This document shows, piece after piece, positions 35,501-44,744 of a stretch of 64,000 nt of DNA. The DNA comes from JAENVT01 sp963805445 (lineage in GTDB: Bacteria; Actinomycetota; Acidimicrobiia; Acidimicrobiales; Ilumatobacteraceae): assembly GCA_963805445.1 (NCBI GenBank), contig CAWDUI010000054.1, positions 398,845-462,844 on the forward strand. Reading direction: 5' to 3'. Each line of letters starts with the position of its first letter. Position 1 is the stretch's first letter. A program made the position numbers and the translations under genes. The notes under the pieces are model-generated. The model had not been told where the DNA came from and searched no databases. It saw only the letters and a list, made by a program, of their open reading frames with translations.

Positions 35501-36244
35501 CGATGCCGCCCAGTTGCTGGAACTGATCGGCACGCTGGTTCGCAAGACGGTCTGGATCGTCGGCGGCGACGGTTGGGCGTACGACATCGGCGCCGGTGGG
35601 CTCGATCACGTGCTCGGCAGCGGCCGCAACGTCAACGTGCTCGTGCTCGACACCGAGGTCTATTCCAACACCGGCGGCCAAGCGTCGAAGGCGACGCCGA
35701 GGGGTGCCGTTGCCAAGTTCGCCGCGGGAGGCAAGGGGATCGCCAAGAAGGATCTCGGCCTGGAAGCCATGTCGTTCGGCGACGTCTACGTCGCCCACGT
35801 CGCGCTCGGCGCCAGCGACATCCAAACGGTGAAGGCAATGCTCGAGGCCGAGGCCTGGCCGGGCGTGTCGCTGGTGATCGCGTACAGCACGTGCATCGCC
35901 CACGGGTTCGAGATGAGCCAGTCGATGACGCATCAGAAAGCCGCCGTGCAAAGCGGCCACTGGCCGCTGTATCGATATCAGCCCGGCAGCGGCGAGGCGA
36001 CGCACCCGTTCCAGCTCGACAGCGCCGCGCCCGACGGTGCCGTACGCCGACTTCGCCGGCAGCGAGGCGCGGTTCTCGATGTTGAAGCGCAGCGATCCTG
36101 ACCGTGCCGCGCGAGTTGCTGGCACTTGCCGAATCCGACGTTGCAGCGAGGTGGCACCACTACGAGCAGTTGGCAGGCGTCGAACGGACCAGCCCGGTCC
36201 ACGTTGCCCCGCACATCATGACCGAGATGGAGGATGAAGCGTGA
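32571..36244 (+). CDS. nifJ: pyruvate:ferredoxin (flavodoxin) oxidoreductase, two frameshifts near the 3' end
   Basis: This single-chain PFOR of about 1,220 residues starts at GTG 32571, which sits 9 bases after GGAAGGGGGG; an ATG at 32580 is also possible. Domain order: pyruvate-binding (AIYPITPASPMGEFADDWS), the gamma-type domain, two 4Fe-4S motifs (CIDCGKCAIVCP near 713, CTGCGLCVIACP near 770), and a cluster-binding CSGCGETPY. The TPP site is GDGWAYDIGAGGLDHVLGSG near 1000. Frame breaks near 36,030 and 36,104 interrupt the tail, which ends with ARWHHYEQLAGVERTSPVH. The enzyme interconverts pyruvate and acetyl-CoA with ferredoxin. It overlaps the next gene (GTGA). Confidence 0.88.
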
Positions 36245-37270
36245 GTGAGACCATGAGCCAGGCAGTGTCTTCACGGGTCGACATGTCGACCAAGTATCTG
36301 GGACTGCAATTGCGGAGCCCGATCGTCGCATCGGCGAGTCCGATAACCGGCGATCCCGCCCGGTGGGAGCTCCTCGAGTTCGCCGGCGCCGGAGCGATCG
36401 TGCTGCCCTCGCTGTTCGAGGAGCAGATCGAGCGCGAGTCGTTCGCCGTCGATGCAACACTCGATCTCGGCACGAACTCGTTTGCCGAGTCCTTGAGCTA
36501 CTTGCCGGCAATGGAGGACTACGACGTCGGCCCGGACCGCCATCTCGATCTCGTCGAGCAGGCCCGCCAGCGGTTGTCGATCCCCGTGATCGCCAGCCTG
36601 AACGGCACGACGCCCGGGGGCTGGGTGCAATACGCCCGCCACCTGGAGAACGCCGGCGCCTCCGCCATCGAGTTGAACGTGTACGACGTGATCGTCGATC
36701 CACGCCATTCGGCGGCCGACGTCGAGAAGCGGTACATCGAATTGGTGCAACGGGTGCGCGCCGAGGTCTCGGTTCCACTGGCCGTGAAGCTCGGGCCGTG
36801 GTTCACCTCGCTCGGCCACTTCGCGCTCGCCCTGCAATCGGCCGGCGCCGACGGTCTGGTGCTGTTCAACCGGTTGTACCAGCCCGACATCGATCTCGAC
36901 ACGCTCGATGTCACCCCGAGCCTGCAGCTCTCGACGTCGGCTGAGTCGAGGCTGCCGCTCCACTGGATCGGCGTGCTCCGCGGCTTCATGTCGTGCTCGC
37001 TGGCGGCGACCAGCGGCGTGCACGATGGCGCCGATGCGATGAAGCTGTTGCTCGCCGGCGCCGACGTGACGATGATGGCCAGCGCGTTGTTGCAGCCACG
37101 GTCCGCAACGGATCGCAGCGATGCTCGCCTGGATGGACGAGTGGATGACCGAGCGCGAGTACGACAGCGTCGACCAGCTGCGCGGGAGCGTCAGCCGAGG
37201 CAACGTCGCCGACCCCAGCGTGTACGAGCGGGCGAACTACTACCAGGTCCTGCACAGCTGGCGTGGGTAG
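36241..37270 (+). CDS. dihydroorotate-dehydrogenase-like flavoprotein, frameshifted near 37,100
   Basis: The frame opens MSETMSQAVSSRVDMSTKYL with GGAGG upstream. It shows the FMN TIM barrel of PyrD-like proteins: LRSPIVASASPITGDPARW, IPVIASLNGTTPGGW, ASAIELNVYDVIVDPRHS and VPLAVKLGPWFTSL. A one-base shift near 37,100 after SALLQ restores MLAWMDEWMTEREYDSVDQL and a stop at 37268-37270. Such DHODH-like proteins are commonly encoded directly after nifJ, as here with a 4-base overlap. They may shuttle electrons and need not make orotate. Confidence 0.8.
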
Positions 37271-37369
37271 CGCTTGCGCGGACACGTGGCTGATAGGTGA
37301 GCGTTCTCGTCGTCGTTGAGTGAGGTCGATGCGCCGTCGCTCTCATCGACAGCGCATTGGCGTCCAGCC

Positions 37370-37418
37370 GAAGTGTGTACTTTCGCTGCACAGGGGGTGC
37401 ACCGAAAGTACACACTTC
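37370..37418. repeat. 22-bp inverted repeat, terminator-like
   Basis: Arms at 37370-37391 and 37397-37418 pair over 22 bases with one mismatch around a 5-base loop AGGGG. The arm core reads GTGTGTACTTTCG. It lies between the convergent DHODH-like and ferredoxin genes, as expected for a bidirectional terminator. The sequence is unrelated to the 21.4/53.4 kb family and lacks a T-run. Confidence 0.7.
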
Positions 37419-37485
37419 GCCAGCGGGTGGCGAGTGAACAACGCCCGATCTGTCAATCTCGCGTGCGTCGTTCGGTGCCTCGAGA

Positions 37486-37608
37486 TCAGCCTGTGCCGAG
37501 GATCCGGTAGTTGGCGATGCCATCCGACCCCAACGTGAAGACCTGCGGGCAATCCTGTACGCAGACGCCGACGCCGCTGCACTCGTCCTGATCGATCCAG
37601 ACACGCAT
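37486..37608 (-). CDS. truncated single-cluster ferredoxin
   Basis: This 40-residue frame begins at ATG 37606-37608 with GAAGGAG upstream. It reads like the first half of an actinobacterial ferredoxin (MRVWIDQDECSGVGVCVQDC, then PQVFTLGSDGIANYRILGTG). Cys 10, 16 and 20 have the C-x5-C-x3-C spacing of [3Fe-4S]/[4Fe-4S] ferredoxins. The fourth Cys and the usual 25-40 C-terminal residues are missing, and none of the downstream frames supplies a CP motif. It may be a decayed gene or be cut by an insertion such as the adjacent palindrome. Confidence 0.55.
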   Translation of the reverse strand: MRVWIDQDECSGVGVCVQDCPQVFTLGSDGIANYRILGTG

Positions 37609-37762
37609 CACCACTCCTTCGTGAATGCCGCAGAGCCCCGTTGCCGACACGCACCCAGCGCGCAAAAGGTTTGGCCACCCCCAGGGCGCGGCCTGGCCGA
37701 ATTCGTCGGATCTGCGGACAGCACCACTTGTCAGCGCAGCGCGAACGTTGCCGGACTCGGCA

Positions 37763-38914
37763 CTACCCCTGAGGCGTCAGTACGACCTTCATCGCCGTGT
37801 CGGCGCCGAGCGCAGTTTGCATCGCCTGTTCGACCTCAGACAGTGGGAAGGTGTGGGTCACGGCGCGATGGAACGGGACGCGGTCGTGGTTGGCCGCGAG
37901 CATCGCCAGCGTGGAGTCGTAGGCGCGGGCGTCCTCACCGGCGACGCCGACGATCGTGAGGTTGCGACCGAGGATCGTTGCCGGGTTGATCGGCACCGTC
38001 CCGAGATCCACGAAGGCGCCGACTTCGATCAATGTGCCACCGTCGCGAAGGAGTTCCAACGATGGTCCGAAGCTCGATGGGTGACCGGTGGCGTCGACGA
38101 CGACGTCGACGCCACGCCCGCCGGTGAGCGTCGCGGACGAACGCTGCGGCGGCGGGGTCGGCGCCGCTGGCGACGAGCGTGTCGGTGGCGCCGAGGTCGA
38201 CGCCGAGGGCGACCCGCGGCCCGAACGGGTCGATGGCGATCACGCGCGAGGCGCCCATCAGGCTGGCCTTGGCCACGTGGACGATCCCCGACCGGGCCGA
38301 CGCCGACCACCGCCACCGTGTCTCCGGGGCGGAACCCACCGGGACGAGGCATCTTCGCCGCGAGATCGAGGCTGTGGGTGACGGCGAACAACTCGGTCAG
38401 CACGGCGACGTTCGTCGGCAGGCCGTCGGGCACGCGGAACACCGGCGTGCGCGGGCGCAGGTAGAGATACTCGGCCCACCCACCGAACAGGTGCGGCGAT
38501 TCGGCGCATGTCAGGGAGTTGCCGTAGTTCTCCAGGCGCCGGCAGAAGTAGTACGGATAGTCGCCCCGGCAGAACTCACACTCGCCGCATGCCCTGTTCG
38601 GCGCCGGCACGACCCGGTCACCGATGCGCAACGGTGTGCCGTCGAACGCGGTGGCGCCACCGCCGCCGATCGCGGTGACGATGCCCACGTTCTCATGACC
38701 CTGGATGATCGGGAACGGCGTCGACGAGGCGTGATCGGTGCCCGCGTACTGCTGCGTTTCGCCTCGGAAGGTGTGCTTGTCGGTGCCGCAGATCCCCGAC
38801 GCCAGCATCTCCAGCAGTACGGCCCCGGGCTCGAGATGCTCGCGGGTAAGGGAAACGCCGGAGCTCGAGCTGCCCGGGCGCGACGAGTGTGGCTGCGAGT
38901 ACGTCGGCGGTCAT
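37763..38914 (-). pseudogene. zinc-dependent alcohol dehydrogenase, broken by about three frameshifts
   Basis: Four frame segments from ATG 38914 to a stop at 37763 rebuild one MDR-type dehydrogenase of about 380 residues. It starts MTADVLAATLVAPGQLELRR, then GICGTDKHTFRGETQQYAG and PFPIIQGHENVGIVTAIGGG. The structural zinc site is CGECEFCRGDYPYYFC. The dinucleotide fold is AVVGVGPVG then MGASRVIAIDPFGPRVAL, and the tail is LIEVGAFVDLGTVPINPATI to HTFPLSEVEQAMQTALGADT. Breaks fall near 38,866, 38,290 and 38,130. All catalytic and structural zinc ligands are present, so sequence error is likelier than decay. Confidence 0.72.
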
Positions 38915-39187
38915 CGCCGGAGCGTAGGCGCTGCTGCGCGACATCGTCGGGGGGTGCATGATGGCTCGTCGCTCCGCGATGGTCGATTCGGCCGTACGGC
39001 CAAGCCGCTGCAACTCAGAAATCTCCCACGAGGGCAGCAGGCACGGTGACCGACGCGAGGCGACGAGCCATGCCCTCATTCAGCTCCGCCCGCCGATGGT
39101 GCGCCAGGGCCGAACGTCACCCGTGATATCGCCGGCTTGCCTCACCGCGTTGGTATGAGCGCTTGTGCACGCCAGACTTGGCGGGTC
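38915..39187. other. gene-free stretch upstream of the riboswitch
   Basis: About 270 bases between the broken dehydrogenase start and the TerC leader. The frames crossing it look like shadows with no family features. It should contain the promoter for the riboswitch-terC transcript, but no convincing -35/-10 pair was picked out. Confidence 0.4.
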
Positions 39188-39275
39188 GAAGGGGAGTAGC
39201 CCTCGGGATCGGTCGTCAACACGGTAGCGATAGCTACCCGGCCCCCCGCCCGCCACCAGCGGGAGCAAGACCTTC
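39188..39275 (+). ncRNA. yybP-ykoY-type manganese riboswitch leader
   Basis: The leader 30 bases upstream of terC carries the two conserved ends of the yybP-ykoY aptamer. GGGGAGTAGC is at 39191-39200 and GCAAGACCTT at 39264-39273. The outer stem is formed by GAAGG (39188-39192) and CCTTC (39271-39275). Between them lie GTCAACACGGTAGC and GCTACCCGGC. This RNA senses Mn2+ and commonly precedes TerC-family and other Mn-efflux genes. The call is by motif and context; no covariance search could be run. Confidence 0.75.
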
Positions 39276-39305
39276 GGCTGTCCGTGTGATCGAGACAGTC
39301 GAAAG

Positions 39306-40337
39306 GTGTCTGCATTGATGTTTGCTACTTCTCCCTCGGGTGATCGTTCCCGGTTCGTCGACATCGACGTATCCGTCGGAGCATGGATCGCTCTGCTCGC
39401 CGTCATCATCGCCATGCTGGCGATCGACCTGTATCGACACCGTGAGGCACATGCGCCGACGCCGCGAGAGGCCGCCATCGAGTCGGTCATCTGGGTGACA
39501 TGTGGACTCGCCTTCGCCGGCGTGATCGCGGCCACGTTCGGAAGCGGGGCTTTCGGCGAGTTCATCAGCGGCTACTTGATCGAGAAGTCGCTCAGCGTCG
39601 ACAACGTCTTCGTCTGGTCGATGTTGTTCGCCACCATGTCGATTCCGCTGAAGTTCCAGCATCGGGTGCTGTTCTGGGGGATCTTCGGCGCGCTCGTGCT
39701 GCGGGCGATCTTCATCGTCTTGGGCAGTGCCCTCATCGGTCGCTTCTGGTGGCTGCTGCTGGTGTTCGGCGTCTTCCTCGTCTACACCGGCGCCAAGATC
39801 ATCCGCCACCGCGACGACGAAGCCGAAGAGGAATCGACTCGCGGTTTGGGCGTGCTGCGCAAGATCATGCCGGTCACCGACGAACTCGACGGCCAGCGGT
39901 TCTTCACCAGGCTCAACGGCAAGCGGGCGGCCACGCCACTCCTGGCGGCTCTGGTGGTCATCGAGGTGACCGACATCATCTTCGCGGTCGATTCGGTGCC
40001 GGCGATCCTGGCGGTGTCGAACGAGTCATACCTGGTGTTCGCCTCGAACGCGTTCGCGATCCTCGGTCTGCGGGCGATGTACTTCCTGCTGGCCAACGCC
40101 AAGGAGCGGTTCCACTACCTGTCGCACGCGCTCGGCGGCATCTTGATCTTCGTCGGCATCAAGATGACGGTCTCGCGCTGGTTCCACATGAGCACCTACC
40201 TGTCGCTCGGGATCATCGTCGCCATGCTCGTGGCGGCGATCGTGTTCAGCCAGCGGCGGGCACGGCCTTCTTCTTCGGAGGGGGCACGCCCACCGACGGC
40301 GCCCGGTCGGCCCACTCCGGCCAACGTCGACGACTGA
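39306..40337 (+). CDS. terC: TerC family membrane protein
   Basis: This 343-residue protein has eight or nine membrane helices. It shows the TerC hallmarks: an acidic motif in SGYLIEKSLSVDNVFVWSML near residue 98 and a second one in VVIEVTDIIFAVDSVPAIL near 220. Both contain the metal-coordinating Glu/Asp residues. TerC/Alx-type proteins export Mn2+ or load it onto exported proteins. The GTG at 39306 is used and ATG 39318 is an alternative. A Mn-type riboswitch directly precedes it. Its last 92 bases overlap the convergent FrhB-like gene, so the Ser/Pro-rich C-terminal tail is antisense to that gene. Confidence 0.87.
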   Translation: MSALMFATSPSGDRSRFVDIDVSVGAWIALLAVIIAMLAIDLYRHREAHAPTPREAAIESVIWVTCGLAFAGVIAATFGSGAFGEFISGYLIEKSLSVDNVFVWSMLFATMSIPLKFQHRVLFWGIFGALVLRAIFIVLGSALIGRFWWLLLVFGVFLVYTGAKIIRHRDDEAEEESTRGLGVLRKIMPVTDELDGQRFFTRLNGKRAATPLLAALVVIEVTDIIFAVDSVPAILAVSNESYLVFASNAFAILGLRAMYFLLANAKERFHYLSHALGGILIFVGIKMTVSRWFHMSTYLSLGIIVAMLVAAIVFSQRRARPSSSEGARPPTAPGRPTPANVDD

Positions 40338-41424
40338 CGATCGACAGCAGTCGAAGCAGTTTCATCGCCTTCTCGTCCTCCTGGGCCGGCCGGGCGATGA
40401 TCACGCCGTCAGCGATCATGCGCGTGATGACCTCCTCACCCAGTTGCGTCCGCACGATCGTGAGCGTCCAGTCGTTGTCCTCGCCGATTCCGCCCGTGGC
40501 GATGTCGCTGTGCTCGGCGGCGAAGTCGGGGCAGTTCTTGCAGCCCTCGCGAGTCCACTGGTGGCACTCCTTGAGGTCGATCTCGTGGTACGAGCCGTCC
40601 TTCATCCAGATCTGGAACACGCCCTTGATGTTCATCTTGGCCATGTCGGCCTTCTTCAGGCCGTACTTGGCCTCGAACAACTCGGGGAAGATCGCGTCGT
40701 CGAACGTCTTCGAGCACAGCAGACCGATGTTGAAGACGAAGGGCTTGCCCACCTTGCCCGCCTTGCGGTCCCACATCACCGGTGGCGACGACGTCTGACA
40801 CCCCATTCCCACCAGAGCCAGGCGCGTCATGCCTGCATCGATGGCCTCACGGAGTGCCAGCGGGTTGGCGCAATACGTGTAACGGCTCCCGGCGGTGGCC
40901 AGCACGTCGTCGACAGTGCGAGCCAGCACCGGCTTGGCCTTCCATGCGTCGTCGGGCTCGACACCGCTGACCATTGCCGCTTCGATGTAGTCGTTCTGCA
41001 TCAGCCACACCAGCATCGCCGACACGAAGCCACCGTCTTGGCCCTTCTCGTGCTGCACCTTGTCGGTCGCTCGCGTCAGCAGCAGTTGCCGCCAGATGCC
41101 GGCCATCTCGTCGGGCTCGCGGGTGCGGCCGAACAGGTGCATGTCGGCGCTGGTCTCCCAGGTGCGAAAGCGCGGGCACGCACGCGTGCACGTGGTGCAC
41201 CCCTTCTCGCCGTGGATGCAGTTGTCGAGGCCGAGTTCCTCCTCGAGGTGGAACGGCTTGTACTTGCCTTCTTCGTGCTCGTACCCGATCACGTCATGCG
41301 GGCACGTCACCACGCAGCCGGCGCAGCCGGTGCACAGCCCGGTGGTGATGACTTCCTCGTACAACTCTTTCCACTGTGCGGTCCACCGTTCGGCCTTGGC
41401 CGGAGGTGCATCAGTCACGGTCAT
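40246..41424 (-). CDS. FrhB-like coenzyme F420 hydrogenase/dehydrogenase beta-subunit family protein
   Basis: This 392-residue iron-sulfur flavoprotein starts at ATG 41424. The N-terminal Fe-S region has LCTGCAGCVVTCPHDVIGYE near 30 and further Cys in NCIHGEKGCTTCTRACPRFR near 68-85. The FrhB_N/FrhB_C domains follow (KGQDGGFVSAMLVWLMQNDY, LVGMGCQTSSPPVMW, REGCKNCPDFAAEHSDIATG). FrhB-family enzymes pass electrons between F420H2 or similar donors and Fe-S partners. It lies 16 bases after the PII stop on the same strand, so co-transcription is likely. It overlaps convergent terC by 92 bases. Confidence 0.82.
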   Translation of the reverse strand: MTVTDAPPAKAERWTAQWKELYEEVITTGLCTGCAGCVVTCPHDVIGYEHEEGKYKPFHLEEELGLDNCIHGEKGCTTCTRACPRFRTWETSADMHLFGRTREPDEMAGIWRQLLLTRATDKVQHEKGQDGGFVSAMLVWLMQNDYIEAAMVSGVEPDDAWKAKPVLARTVDDVLATAGSRYTYCANPLALREAIDAGMTRLALVGMGCQTSSPPVMWDRKAGKVGKPFVFNIGLLCSKTFDDAIFPELFEAKYGLKKADMAKMNIKGVFQIWMKDGSYHEIDLKECHQWTREGCKNCPDFAAEHSDIATGGIGEDNDWTLTIVRTQLGEEVITRMIADGVIIARPAQEDEKAMKLLRLLSIVSRRRWPEWADRAPSVGVPPPKKKAVPAAG

Positions 41425-41440
41425 GGCTCGACTTTAGGTG

Positions 41441-41779
41441 TCAGACCGCATCGCTGCCCTCTTCGCCGGTGCGTATGCGCACGAGGCGATCGACGTCGGT
41501 GACCCAGATCTTGCCGTCGCCGATCTTGCCGGTCGCCGCCGCATCGCGGATCGCATCGACGAGCCGGTCGGCCACGGCATCGTCGACGACCAGTTCGATG
41601 CACACCTTGGGGACGTAGTCGATCTTGTACTCGGCGCCGCGGTAGGTCTCGGAATGGCCACCCTGGCGACCGAACCCACACGCCTCGCTGACGGTCATGC
41701 CCTGCACACCGGCGGCCTTCAACGCCTCTTTGACGTCGTCGATCTTGAATGGCTTGACGATCGCGGTGATGAGCTTCAT
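41441..41779 (-). CDS. glnB: PII nitrogen-regulatory signal protein (GlnB/GlnK type)
   Basis: This 112-residue PII protein is intact and complete. It has MKLITAIVKPFKIDDVKEAL, the T-loop GFGRQGGHSETYRGAEYKID with the tyrosine that can be nucleotidylated, and the B- and C-loop regions TGKIGDGKIWVTDVDRLVRI. PII trimers bind ATP/ADP and 2-oxoglutarate and dock on transporters and enzymes. No amtB or glutamine synthetase gene is near. Instead the gene lies between an antiporter carrying GlnD-like domains (upstream) and an FrhB-like gene (16 bases downstream). A hairpin precedes it at 41817-41864. Confidence 0.92.
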   Translation of the reverse strand: MKLITAIVKPFKIDDVKEALKAAGVQGMTVSEACGFGRQGGHSETYRGAEYKIDYVPKVCIELVVDDAVADRLVDAIRDAAATGKIGDGKIWVTDVDRLVRIRTGEEGSDAV

Positions 41780-41816
41780 CGAGCGATTCTACGACACCAC
41801 CCCAGGGTCCGAAAAA

Positions 41817-41864
41817 GGCAGCGTCCCCAGGCCATCTGCGGAAAGACGACCTGGGGACTGCCCC
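41817..41864. repeat. imperfect inverted repeat in the glnB leader
   Basis: The arms GTCCCCAGG (41823-41831) and CCTGGGGAC (41850-41858) pair exactly. They are flanked by GGCAG and TGCCC, which extend the stem past a bulge. A second small palindrome, CGCGTAC-T-GTACGCG, lies at 41932-41946. These occupy the 280-base gap between the antiporter stop and the PII start. Either could end the antiporter transcript or tune PII expression. Confidence 0.5.
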
Positions 41865-42059
41865 TGACAATGGGCGTCGTTGGGTGCGACGTCGCCCAGT
41901 GTTCTGGCCGGCCGCCTAGGGCGACCGGCAGCGCGTACTGTACGCGTGCGCAATGGTTGCTGTACAGCCCGCGGCCAACTTTCTCGTGAACGATCGCACG
42001 ACGATTCCCGGGTAGCGCCCACATTGCCACGTCATGGTCTGGGTGACCGAGCCCTCGTG

Positions 42060-44744
42060 TCAGCGCAGCAACGACAGCCGGCGGCCGACCCGTTCACCCG
42101 CCAGGGCGCGCTGTACGCGATCCATCGACGCCGGGTCCAGCTTGCGGCCGACACGATCAGAGATCGTGAAGCGGTCGTGGATGATTCCCTCGCCAGTGGC
42201 GATATGTGCCGTGTGCACGATCACCTTGGCGCGGGCGAACGCTGCGCTGATGGCCAGCAGGCCGCCGGGTTGGTCGGGCCCGATCACATCGCATGCGGTG
42301 TGCCATGGCAGGGCATCGTTGTCGAACTCGGCGATCAACCCCACGGCGATCGGGGCTCGCAGTGGCTTGCGCAGGCCGGCCTCGACGCCCCCGACAGCTC
42401 CCGCGCGCCGGGGCGGGCGAGACTTGACGACGAAGACGTCGAGCACGGCGCCGTCCGGCCACGTTGCGATGGTGGCGTCGACGATGTCGAGGCCGCTGGT
42501 GGTCAGCGCGTCGGTGAGATGCGCGAGGAGGGCATCGGAGTCGCGACACGCCCACATCGATCTTCCAATGGTCGGGCTCCGGCTCGGGGCTGACGGCGAC
42601 GCGGACGGTTCCCGACCGGGGAAGCGGTTCGACCAGGCGTGCCTGACGGGCCAACTCCTCCGGGGCGTGCGACAGCAGGTACGACGTCGGTGCGAACCGC
42701 AAGCGCTCGATCGCCGGCGTCTCGTCGAGCAAGCGCTGTGCAGCGAGTCGGCGTGCTGCGGCAAGGTTGGTGGCCTCGCTCCCCGTGAGCTCGGGGTGAT
42801 CCAGCGCTTCTTGGATGAGGGCGTGACGCTCGTCGAGCGCCTCGCGATGCCAGGCAGGGAGTGGGCCGAGCGCCAGCGCCAACTGGTAGGCGTTGCGAGC
42901 GTGTTGCACGCTCCCGAGATGGGTGGCCAACTGCAGGATCTCGCGCTCGTCAAACCCGCTCGGGCTGTTGGTCGAGGCTCGAAGCAGGTGGGCGTCATTG
43001 ACGATCGCGGCGATGCGTTGGGCGTCGGGTCTCGGCACGAGACGGTCGAGCAACGACGCCGAGCACACCTCCGTCGCCGCTGCGTCCCGACACACGTCGG
43101 CGGCCATGGCTGCCAGCACGAGGTCGTCGGACGGGTGCCCGGATTCCACGGCGAGGTCGTCGAGACGTTCGGCGATGTGGAATCGGAGGGCACCGAGTGG
43201 ATCGAGGTCGCTGACGTCGGCGCGTCGGCGGCGCATTGCTTCGGCGATCTCGGGAAGGGCCCGCTCGAGCAGCCCGGTCACCTCGAGCAGGCGCCACCCG
43301 CGGCTCGTGAGCGCGCAGCAGGCGGATCAGCGAAGCAGTGTCGTCCTTGGTCCATGTCAGCGGCTCGTCGCGATGAACGCCAAACCAGTCGAGCAGCTCC
43401 GGGCCCGGGCGGGCGTGGCCGGTTCGTGCCGCGGCCTGGAATGCGAGAGGGATGGTCTCCTCGACCGGCGGCGTGCCGTCGAGGTCGATGACGCCCTGTT
43501 GGACCGCGAGCCAGCCGGACTCGGGTTGTGGGGTCGGTGGCGGCGCATCGCGCCGTGGTCGTGCGCCGGTCGCACCGATTCGCATTCGCAACAACGGCGG
43601 GGTCGCGACCGTGGTCAACAGGATCACCGCCACGATCGCTCCGTAGAGGTCCTTGCCGAACACGCCGTTGCTGAGTCCGATGCTGGCGAAGATCGCCCGA
43701 CCTCGCCGCGAGGAATCATGCCGATGCCGATCAGCGACTTGTCGGCCGCGTGCCGATCGCTCCCCAGGCCGAGGCCAGCTTTCCGAGGAAGGCGATCACC
43801 GACAACGCCGCGGCCAGGCCGATGACGCTGGCCTTGCCCATCACCGCCAGGTCGGTGTTGAGCCCGATCTGCACGAAGAAGACCGGGATGAAGATGTTGC
43901 CGATCACGCCGAGATCGTCGGCGATGCGCTCGTTGTGATCGCTGCGGCCGATCGCCAGCCCGGCCATGAACGCCCCGATGATGAACGCCAGCTTGGCGAG
44001 ATCGGCCAGCTGGGCGAAACCCAGGGCGATGACCAATGCCGCCACCGTCACCGCGGCGCTGGAACTGGCGCGGCGCTGCACGAAGTGCAACACCCTCGGA
44101 ACCAAGGTCAAGCCGACGATGCCGCTGAACAGCAAGAAGGCGATAGCGAGGCCGAGTGTGCCGATCACGGTGCCGACCCCGACGTTGCCGCCATCGACGA
44201 CCTTCACGACGACGGTCAGGATCACCAGGCCCAGCACGTCGTCGGCGACCGCAGCACCCAACACGACTCGGGCCTCGGTGGTGGCGAGGGCCCGGAGATC
44301 ACCGAAGACGCGGGCCGTGATGCCGACACTAGTGGCGGTCATCGCTGCGCCGATGAACAGCGATGTCGTCGTCGAATGGCCCAACGCCACGCCGGCGAGC
44401 GCGCCGCCGGCGAAGGGATCACAATACCGATCACGGCGACCATCAGCGATGCCTTGCCCACCTTGCCGAGCTCGCCGAGGTCCATCTCCATCCCGACCTG
44501 CAGCAGCAGGAGCAGCACACCGATCTCGCCGATCACGGCGATCGACACGCCACGTGCACCATCGAGACCAACAGCGTTGAGCACCGATGGCCCGATGATC
44601 ACGCCGGCGGCGATCTCACCGACGACGGCGGGGATGTGGATCCGCTCGGAGAGTTCTGCGCCGAGCTCGGCGGCGGCCAGGATGATCAGCAGATCGAGCA
44701 GCAGCCTGCCGAGATCAATGGCCTCGGCGGTGGACGCGATCACA
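42060..44744 (-). CDS. cation:proton antiporter (CPA2/KefB-like) fused to GlnD-derived linker, degenerate HD and two ACT domains; about five frameshifts
   Basis: The gene runs from GTG 44742-44744 (overlapping the upstream stop, GTGA) to 42060, about 890 residues if frame breaks near 44,415, 43,742, 43,697, 43,300 and 42,558 are healed. Residues 1-380 are a monovalent cation:proton antiporter (HIPAVVGEIAAGVIIGPSVL, GAAVADDVLGLVIL, AFIIGAFMAGLAIG, LIGIGMIPRGEVG). One uninterrupted frame then passes from VILLTTVATPPLLRM into GlnD-like sequence: LTWTKDDTASLIRLLRA, VTGLLERALPEIAEAMRRR, LGALRFHIAERLDDL. The HD position reads MAADVCRD, without the His. Two ACT domains follow (LTTSGLDIVDATIATWPDGA; AFARAKVIVHTAHIATG). 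No nucleotidyltransferase is present. A PII gene follows. Confidence 0.78.

Noticed and set aside
32691..36125. Two long minus-strand frames (609 and 502 residues)
   Set aside because: They run antisense to nifJ, whose domains and motifs are clear; their composition is that of a shadow.
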